Positions 58,118 through 64,000 of a DNA stretch of 64,000 nt are shown one piece after another. Source of the stretch: Leptodontidium sp. MPI-SDFR-AT-0119 (lineage: Eukaryota; Ascomycota; Leotiomycetes; Helotiales; Leptodontidiaceae); assembly GCA_020726505.1 (NCBI GenBank), contig JAHLEZ010000001.1, forward strand, positions 2,666,001 to 2,730,000, read 5' to 3'. Below the pieces are notes generated by a model, which did no database searches, was not told the DNA's origin, and saw nothing but the letters and a program-made list of their open reading frames with translations. The first letter of the stretch is position 1, and each line of letters begins with the position of its first letter. The translations under genes were made by a program, and so were the position numbers.

Positions 58118-58609
58118 ATGGACGACCACGACGGCACCCCGAATTCCTCCAATGGCTGCTGTCGCGCGAAGAATTGCCACTGTTCAACATCATCTAAAGT
58201 AATGCCAAAGAAAGCGGAAAAGGCAGAGACGTCGAAGGTGGCCAGTCCACCGAAGCTAAAAATGGCAGAAGATTCCACGATGTCGAAGAAATCAGAAACA
58301 CCAGAAGAACTGGAGTAGGGAATGAAGAAGAGTACAAAGTCTGATAAGCCCGAAAAGCAGAAAAAGCTTAAGAGATTCCATCTGCAAAACTGTTGTAGAT
58401 TTCCAGAGCACTGTAAATGCCCTCAGCCAGTTGTTCATGTGAAAGACTGTTGCCGGTTGCCCCACCATTGCAACTGCCCCGAGCCACCCACCCAGTTCAA
58501 ACATGAGACCACTTGTTGTTTGGATCCGAATTACTGCGTCTGTCCTGGCTCCAGGCTGCCACCGTCACGAGTACCAGTACCTCCTACAACACGCTTTGGC
58601 ACTATTTGA
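58118..58609 (+). pseudogene. Cys-motif (CC-x5-C-x-C-P) repeat protein, one internal TAG
   Basis: From ATG 58118: MDDHDGTPNSSNGCCRAKNC, HC, then a Lys/Glu/Ser-rich linker, TAG at 58316-58318, then more Lys-rich linker in the same frame (KKSTKSDKPEKQKKLKRFHL) and three motifs in tandem: NCCRFPEHCKCPQP, DCCRLPHHCNCPEP and TCCLDPNYCVCPGS, ending PVPPTTRFGTI. The linker composition continues across the TAG, so the two halves are one ORF with a single nonsense codon; CAG to TAG would account for it. The motif consensus is CC-x(4,5)-C-x-C-P. It resembles no domain I know; metal binding or disulphide knotting is possible. No signal peptide is visible. Confidence 0.5.
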
Positions 58610-59157
58610 ACTCATCGACATCTCTTATCACGGCGGACTCAGTCCTAGGAATGAATAGCAATGTTGGACGAGGAATAATCCTTGGGTTTGAAGCTCGACA
58701 GGGGTACGTCTATCAAGGAGAGAATCTGCTCGTGGTCTGATCTTGCAAATAGTGTACAATAAGAATGGAATACCTATTCACCTTGCCATTTCCATTGAAT
58801 CGTGTATTCGACCTTTTAATGATATCAAGCGTTTATCCGCGAATAGTTTCCGTTGTGTATTAAGGCACAAAGTCGAAACCTATTTACACACCGCCCCTCA
58901 TGAGCGAGGGGATAGTGGTATGCCAATAACCATAATTTGTAAATACGCCTTAATGTTATGAAGCGGTGACTCCCACACCGCAGGAAGGGGTGTCTGCGAA
59001 TAAGCATATGATCAATTACATGAAGCCACAAGTAGGCTATATATCTTTCCACATATCTCGTTCTTGAACTTTTAATCAAATAGATAAACCTACAACCACT
59101 ACAGCTAGCAAAATAAACTCCATCTCCCAGTTACTACAATCTTAACAGGCATCAAGG
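58610..59157. other. Intergenic between Cys-motif ORFs
   Basis: A 72-codon plus-strand ORF at 58743-58961 has no recognisable features. TATATAT at 59038-59044 is the likely TATA box of the next ORF. Confidence 0.45.
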
Positions 59158-59373
59158 ATGTTAACCTACAACATCAACCCACTCATGGCTGCGGGGCTCA
59201 CCAGAATGAGCAGCGACGAATTATTTCGATGAAATCTACCATCATATACAACTGAAAGACAAGTTCCTGGCTGTTGTCAATGCCCGACACACTGTAGATG
59301 TCCTCCTCCTGTCAAATATCTCCCCAGATGCTGTGGATATCATTCTCACTGTGCATGCTCCGCTTATAAATAG
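59158..59373 (+). pseudogene. Second Cys-motif ORF, one internal TGA
   Basis: From ATG 59158: MLTYNINPLMAAGLTRMSSD, ELFR, TGA at 59230-59232, then NLPSYTTERQVPGCCQCPTH, CRCPPPVKYLPRCCGYHSHC and ACSAYK, stop at 59371-59373. It carries two copies of the same CC-x5-C-x-C motif (CCQCPTHCRCPPP and CCGYHSHCACS) found at 58118-58609. A CGA to TGA change would explain the stop. A TATA box lies 114 bp upstream of the ATG. No signal peptide; the family is not recognised. Confidence 0.45.
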
Positions 59374-61039
59374 ATTGCATCTTCAGGCGTGCTGGCACAA
59401 AATTCTATGGGCTCGAGAAGCCTTCGACGAGGTTCTCGAAATATCCTAGATTTGGTCCGAAAGGCTATTGGAACTGGAGCTGGAGAGGTGCTAGATTTCA
59501 AAGATAGATCAGCACGTATCTGTTGTAGAGAATGATAGTCTGGAGAATCTGTCAGGAAGCGGAGACACAGTTCGACGGATGGGAGAAGGGGTAGTGACAT
59601 GGAGATGATCGCATTTTAGTTCTTGCCTGCTCTTGGCAGTGCAGAAATAATACAATATTCCTTCTTTGGTATCTGAAGACTCTGGTGATGGAATGATCAG
59701 GCCTGCTTCTCTACTTTTAAACGGACCTTTTAGAAGACTCGCCAATCCTTCTTAATATCCTTGCAGCCCACCCTAGCGTCAGTACTTGATGAAACGAAGA
59801 CGATCGCTTGTACTTGAACTTGTATCGGCAGATGCTGCACCTGTCAATCACAAGGGGGTAAGCAGGCTGCATATTCCGAAACTCCCCCCAGAAAATTCGA
59901 TTCCAAAAATCCACATGGAGGAGCCATTATGGGTTGCTTGGCCCTTGACTAGATCAGAGCCATGTCAAGTCGCGTAAACTTCGGCCATTGCCGATGAGAT
60001 GCATCGATGCATGTCTACCATCGAGGTAGTCAAAATATAGTTAAGAAAGTTTAAGATCTACTCCGCAAGTAAAATTAGTGTTTGACTTTGACTGACTAGA
60101 CTTGTCCTGGGCTTAAATCATTTCGACACGAACTTTAATATATAGATCCACTAGGCTACACAGCCCCAAATAATGCACAAAAAGCCAGAGTTAACTCTAG
60201 TTTATGAAAGATCAACTTTTTAATGAACTTGGGAGGTGTTCAAAAAGGTGTCAAGCTCGACTCAGACTCAGACTCAGACTCGGACTCGGATTGGGACTCG
60301 GGGGTTGAGGCTTGTAGCCTTGGAGCAATTGCAAGCAAAACAACAGCGCATCTTCCGTGACTCGCAACAGCGAGTGTTGTTCTTTTGTTACTTTCTCCAC
60401 ACTGGAATTGTGACGAACAACACAAGTCATTCACAGGCGTCAAGAAACCTTTTAGCAGTAAGAAGCTTCAATTAGACGCTGTGTATGAGGTGAGTGTCCA
60501 GAGGGCCTCTCCTTCCGCTTTACCTTGTGCTCTTTCAGGACTCAAATGTTGAATTTTTTTTCATTGATAGAAGCTCCATCAAATTGCGGCTATGAGGGGC
60601 AGTCCAATCTCGAGCCCTCAACAGCAATGATGTGACCTTCCAGAACTGGGGATGCAGATGGCAATCCCTAGGACTCGTGGGAGCAGATTGGATGCTGTCT
60701 CTCCGGGATTTAGCCAGAGATGCATCAGGTGTGGTGATCATTCCTTAGCACGCCGGCAGTCATCCAAATAGGAATTCGCTTAAAGCTTGGCCGACCGTTT
60801 AAACTCACTCAAAGCCGATGATGCCCGCGGCACCTAGGACTTGTTCCCGGATGTCACAGGCAATATCCCGTTGGGCAAGGGAGAAGTATCAGGGAAGAAG
60901 GAAAGGGGTGACTCAAAATATCAAGAGTTGTTGTGTATAAGTTGCCTCAGTCTACACCTTGGATTGAAACAAGTCAACCAACTGTCTTGCAATTACTTTT
61001 TCTCTTTTAGTTTCCCTTGACCCGATACATTCTTTCACA
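59374..61039. other. Intergenic with GACTCA microsatellite
   Basis: No gene is supported. A GACTCA/GACTCG hexamer run lies at 60258-60303. TATAAG at 60936-60941 is a plausible TATA box for the tannase. Confidence 0.5.
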
Positions 61040-62772
61040 ATGAGGTCTTCGGCCCTTATATTTCTTGCGACTCTGGCACAAAGTGCCTATGGTGCACCTG
61101 CCAATGTCACCAATGACTTCAGCTCAAAATGCACGGCATTAGCATCATCTTTGAACATCCCACACGGCAACGTCTCTTCTTCGGCACTGGTCAGTGCGGG
61201 ATCAACTCTACAATTCCCAAATAGCGATCCGTCGTGTGGTCGGTCTTCTCAGTCTGTCTCCGTTAACATGTGTCGAGTCACCTTGACAATTGCAACCTCC
61301 AACCGATCAAGCATTGCGATGGAAGCTTGGCTCCCCGCCAATTGGACAGGACGATTCCTCAGCACTGGGAATGGCGGGCTAGGTGGCTGCATTCAATACG
61401 AAGACCTCGACTACGCTGCATCCCTAGGCTTCGCAACAGTCGGCACAAACAACGGCCACAACGGGATGACGGGAGAATCTTTCTTGAACAATGCTGATGT
61501 CGTTGAGGATTACGCCTACAGAGCACTTCACACCGGTGTGGTTGTTGGGAAGAAAATCAGTGCGTCATTCTACGGAGCTGAGCATTCGAAGAGCTACTAT
61601 CTCGGGTGTTCTACTGGAGGAAGACAAGGTATGAAAGAGGCGCAGACATTTCCGGAGGACTTCGATGGTATTGTTGCTGGTGCTCCTGCTATGGCTTTTA
61701 ACAACCTCACTTCTTGGAGTTCCCATATGTTTCCCTTGAATGGTCTCCCTGGAACATCTACTTTCATCCCTTTGGAAATGTGGCCTGTGATCGCACAAGA
61801 TATTATGAACCAGTATGTATCAATCCCCCTTAGCATCGCACCCGCTCTCAGATCTAAGTGATTTATTTTTTATTCTTAACCTTCCTATCACAAGAAATAT
61901 TGAAAGAAGGAGATGCTAACTTCAATATCAGATGCGACGGAAATGACGGCCTTGTCGATGGTATTTTGGAATCACCAGATCTTTGCGAATACAACCCTGA
62001 AGGCCTCACCTGTGGCGTAGCCATAAACGGTACCAACATGTCCGGAAACACCACCAACTGCCTGACTCCAACACAAGTACAGACCTTGAAGAGCATTTAC
62101 TCACCACTCCTCGACGCGAATGGAGATCTCGTTTACCCACGTCTGCAACCAGGCGCTGAACGAACTGGCGCCCCACAAACATACTTCATGGGCCAACGAT
62201 TCGGCGCAGCTGACTGGTTCGCATATGCAATCTTCAACGACCCTAATTGGGACCCGTTATCCCTAACTCCCGCAGACTATGTCCTCTCCTCCAGCATGAA
62301 CAGATTCAACATCGAAACATTTGAAGGCGATCTCTCTGCTTTCCAAAAGAAGGGTGGGAAATTACTGCATTACCACGGCTTGGCGGATGGAGTCATCTCT
62401 GGCGAAAACTCCCCTCGCTATTATCAGCATGTGTCAGACACCATGGGTCTTGCTTCAGCTGAGCTCGATGAGTTTTACCGCTACTTCACCGTCTCGGGGA
62501 TGGCTCATTGTGCAGGAGGGCCGGGTGCGGCGAATATTGGGAATATGGCGAGGAACTCGGCGTCGTTGGATCCGCAGGAGAATGTGTTGATGAGGATGGT
62601 TGAGTGGGTGGAGAATGGAAAGGCTCCGGAAAGTATCACTGGAACTGCTTTTGTGGACGGAAACCCCGAGTCTGGAGTAGCTTTTAAGAGGAGGCATTGT
62701 AAATGGCCGGCTAGGAATCAGTACCAGGGCAGTGGGGATACAAACAATGAGGATGACTGGGAGTGTGTTTGA
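61040..62772 (+). CDS. Secreted tannase/feruloyl esterase
   Basis: Two exons, 61040-61812 and 61932-62772, joined in phase (donor GTATGT, branch TGCTAAC, acceptor ATATCAG), 537 residues. It starts with a signal peptide, MRSSALIFLATLAQSAYGAP. The catalytic nucleophile is in YYLGCSTGGRQG (Ser191), with Asp410 in HGLADGVIS and His450 in SGMAHCAGG; Cys190 and Cys451 next to the Ser and His form the CS-D-HC disulphide motif of the tannase family. The junction region CDGNDGLVDGILESPDLC is the calcium-site-like conserved block. Enzymes of this family cleave ester bonds in tannins (gallic acid) or feruloylated plant polysaccharides; which one cannot be said. Length and order match. It converges with a rhamnosidase. 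Confidence 0.93.
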
Positions 62773-63061
62773 TCGGGTATACTCTGGAGGGAGAACGAAA
62801 TCACTTCAGTGGTGGAACAGGAGAGGAAGTTTTTGGAGTCTGAAATGCGGAAAGCTGTATTTCAAGGAGCCATAGGCAGGGCTACGAGAAGTAAATATGC
62901 TGTGCAGCGATGACGATATCAGATAGTCACTATCAAATCTCAAATCCATGTGTATATAGAATCAGGCTATTGCCATTTTCCCGTGCTTGTTGGAGAGACT
63001 TCAAGAATACTTTCAACCCCACCAATTAATTGCTAATAGCAACACCCCCAGAACCTCGCCA
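62773..63061. other. Convergent intergenic spacer
   Basis: 289 bp between two facing stop codons; expected to hold both polyadenylation sites. No other feature. Confidence 0.6.
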
Positions 63062-64000
63062 TCACATGATTCTTTTGAGCTCAACTGACAAAAGCTCCCT
63101 GCTGAAAGAACTCATAACAAGCTCCTCCTCCACGCCAGGAAGTTTTAAAATGACGGGGACGTCGAAGACCTCCCCGGAGGGCTTCTTCACGTCCAGCGAC
63201 AGACTTACAACATCCATATTCTTCCGCTCCCAACGAACATGTGCGATTGCCATTTCGGTCGTCCCTTTCATTGGAATAGGCACCTTGGAGTCCATCGTTT
63301 TGAACAGCCCCAGCCTAGGTTTGAACGATATAGATCTCCATCCCGGTGTTAAGGGCGTTAATCCCGCAACCTCGGCCGTGAATTCGTAAATGGGAGCACT
63401 ACCCCACGCATGGCAATCCGAACGTTGGGACACGTTGTCTTCGACCCATGTTGTGACATTGTTTGCAAGTTGATCCGTCCATGGAGTCCAGAAGTCGTGG
63501 AAATGGGTATCGTACAAGTCTCCACCCACAAGTGAGAGTGCTCTCAAGGTATAGAATGACATTGCGATGGATGGTGTAGTGAACTCCTGGTTTGACAGAG
63601 CATTGCGGAGCAAGTTTTGCGCATCAGCGCCGGTTATGGCACCGCTGAGAATTGCCCATACCTGGTTGTGTTGGCTGTACTCGCTCAATGGTGCATCCGT
63701 GGCGAGACCATCTGTGAAGAATTCGCCGTCGAAACAACGTTGCCGAAGAGAGCTGATCAGACTAGCCGAACGTTCTGTGTACTCATTCGAAAGCCCCTCT
63801 CTTCCAGCTGACTGTAAAACGGGAGCGATTTGTTGCAGTGTGTATGCATATAACGAGCTTGAGAATGTTTGGAATCCTGTGCGCTTTCCTGCAGGTGGGA
63901 TGCCTCTTGGCTTCCATGCTTCCGTCCAGTCAACGAAATCCCAAAAGTCATCTGTCTCGTAACATCTGACTAGTCCCAGCTCTGGGTGAACTCGACGTTT
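63062..64000 (-). CDS. Alpha-L-rhamnosidase-like (GH78-type), C-terminal part
   Basis: The frame is open from the window end (64000) to the stop at 63062, 312 codons, so the 5' part lies outside. Visible features are WDFVDWTEAW, ATDAPLSEYSQHNQVWAILS, VGGDLYDTHFHDFWTPW, QRSDCHAWGSAPIYEF and a closing beta-sandwich (PGWRSISFKPRLGLFKTMDS). The CHAWGSAP and E-Y-x(0,1)-H-N-Q-like motifs, and the (alpha/alpha)6-barrel plus C-terminal beta-domain order, match the Bac_rhamnosid GH78 family, which cleaves terminal L-rhamnose from plant pectin or flavonoid glycosides. Whether it is secreted cannot be seen because the N-terminus is missing. Next to a tannase, it fits use of plant phenolic or cell-wall material. 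Confidence 0.85.
   Translation of the reverse strand, partial: KRRVHPELGLVRCYETDDFWDFVDWTEAWKPRGIPPAGKRTGFQTFSSSLYAYTLQQIAPVLQSAGREGLSNEYTERSASLISSLRQRCFDGEFFTDGLATDAPLSEYSQHNQVWAILSGAITGADAQNLLRNALSNQEFTTPSIAMSFYTLRALSLVGGDLYDTHFHDFWTPWTDQLANNVTTWVEDNVSQRSDCHAWGSAPIYEFTAEVAGLTPLTPGWRSISFKPRLGLFKTMDSKVPIPMKGTTEMAIAHVRWERKNMDVVSLSLDVKKPSGEVFDVPVILKLPGVEEELVMSSFSRELLSVELKRIM

Noticed and set aside
57694..58197. 167-codon ORF starting MGCYLVQKYQFSP
   Set aside because: It starts inside a diverged repeat and overlaps the Cys-motif ORF in another frame; no recognisable protein feature.
59364..59600. 78-codon minus-strand ORF
   Set aside because: Overlaps the end of the Cys-motif ORF and has no features.
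61859..61931. Possible micro-exon in the tannase (AAATATTGAAAGAAGGAGATG)
   Set aside because: It contains a canonical branch site (TGCTAAC) 10-15 bases before the CAG at 61931, and skipping it restores the conserved CDG...DG block, so it is intron.

Overview
The window looks like nuclear DNA of a filamentous ascomycete (Pezizomycotina, possibly Leotiomycetes, by inference). Genes lie on both strands without operons, carry short GT-AG introns (about 45-120 bp) with CTAAC-like branch sites, and include typical mould families: three HET-domain proteins, a 2EXR protein, ankyrin proteins, a tannase and an alpha-L-rhamnosidase. Exon joins were inferred by reading frame and splice signals only; nothing was compared with a database.

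Layout. 0-5.2 kb: a partial unidentified ORF, a 2EXR protein, a coiled-coil protein (-) and HET protein 1 (-). 5.4-5.7 kb: a short inverted-repeat element. 6-10.4 kb: a small unidentified spliced gene (-) and a Ybp2/glomulin-like gene (-), the latter divergent from a four-exon carboxymuconolactone-decarboxylase-like gene (+). 10.4-13.4 kb: AT-rich DNA with relics, including the tail of a short-chain dehydrogenase. 13.4-15.1 kb: HET protein 2 (-). 15.1-16.7 kb: AT-rich DNA with a MITE. 16.7-18.1 kb: a spliced membrane protein with a minisatellite. 19.7-22.7 kb: SnoaL-like, LPREVR-type and SMP-30-like genes. 22.7-25.7 kb: no convincing gene. 25.7-27.3 kb: AIM6-like. 30-31.2 kb: a basic, probably nuclear protein. 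32.3-33.5 kb: FAD-monooxygenase pseudogene. 34.3-35.8 kb: a shortened Hsp70-like gene with one stop. 36-37.3 kb: broken VCBS repeats next to a second MITE of the 16.3 kb family. 37.4-39.5 kb: HET protein 3. 39.8-41.9 kb: a Cys-rich gene and an ankyrin pseudogene. 42.7-51.1 kb: a giant gene (about 2,665 codons) whose C-terminus resembles TFIIIC subunit Tfc3. 51.1-60 kb: accessory DNA with small Cys-rich ORFs, a broken ankyrin gene flanked by diverged direct repeats, and an unrecognised CC-x5-C-x-C repeat family. 61-64 kb: secreted tannase/feruloyl esterase (+) facing an alpha-L-rhamnosidase (-) that runs off the end.

Conserved single-copy-type genes alternate with accessory blocks containing MITEs, pseudogenes and many single nonsense codons consistent with C-to-T change (RIP-like decay). 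The tannase and rhamnosidase both act on plant material; the HET genes fit non-self recognition. I found no clear tRNA, rRNA, CRISPR or biosynthetic cluster. The most novel-looking material is the Cys-motif ORFs at 58.1-59.4 kb and the repeat-flanked ankyrin locus beside them.
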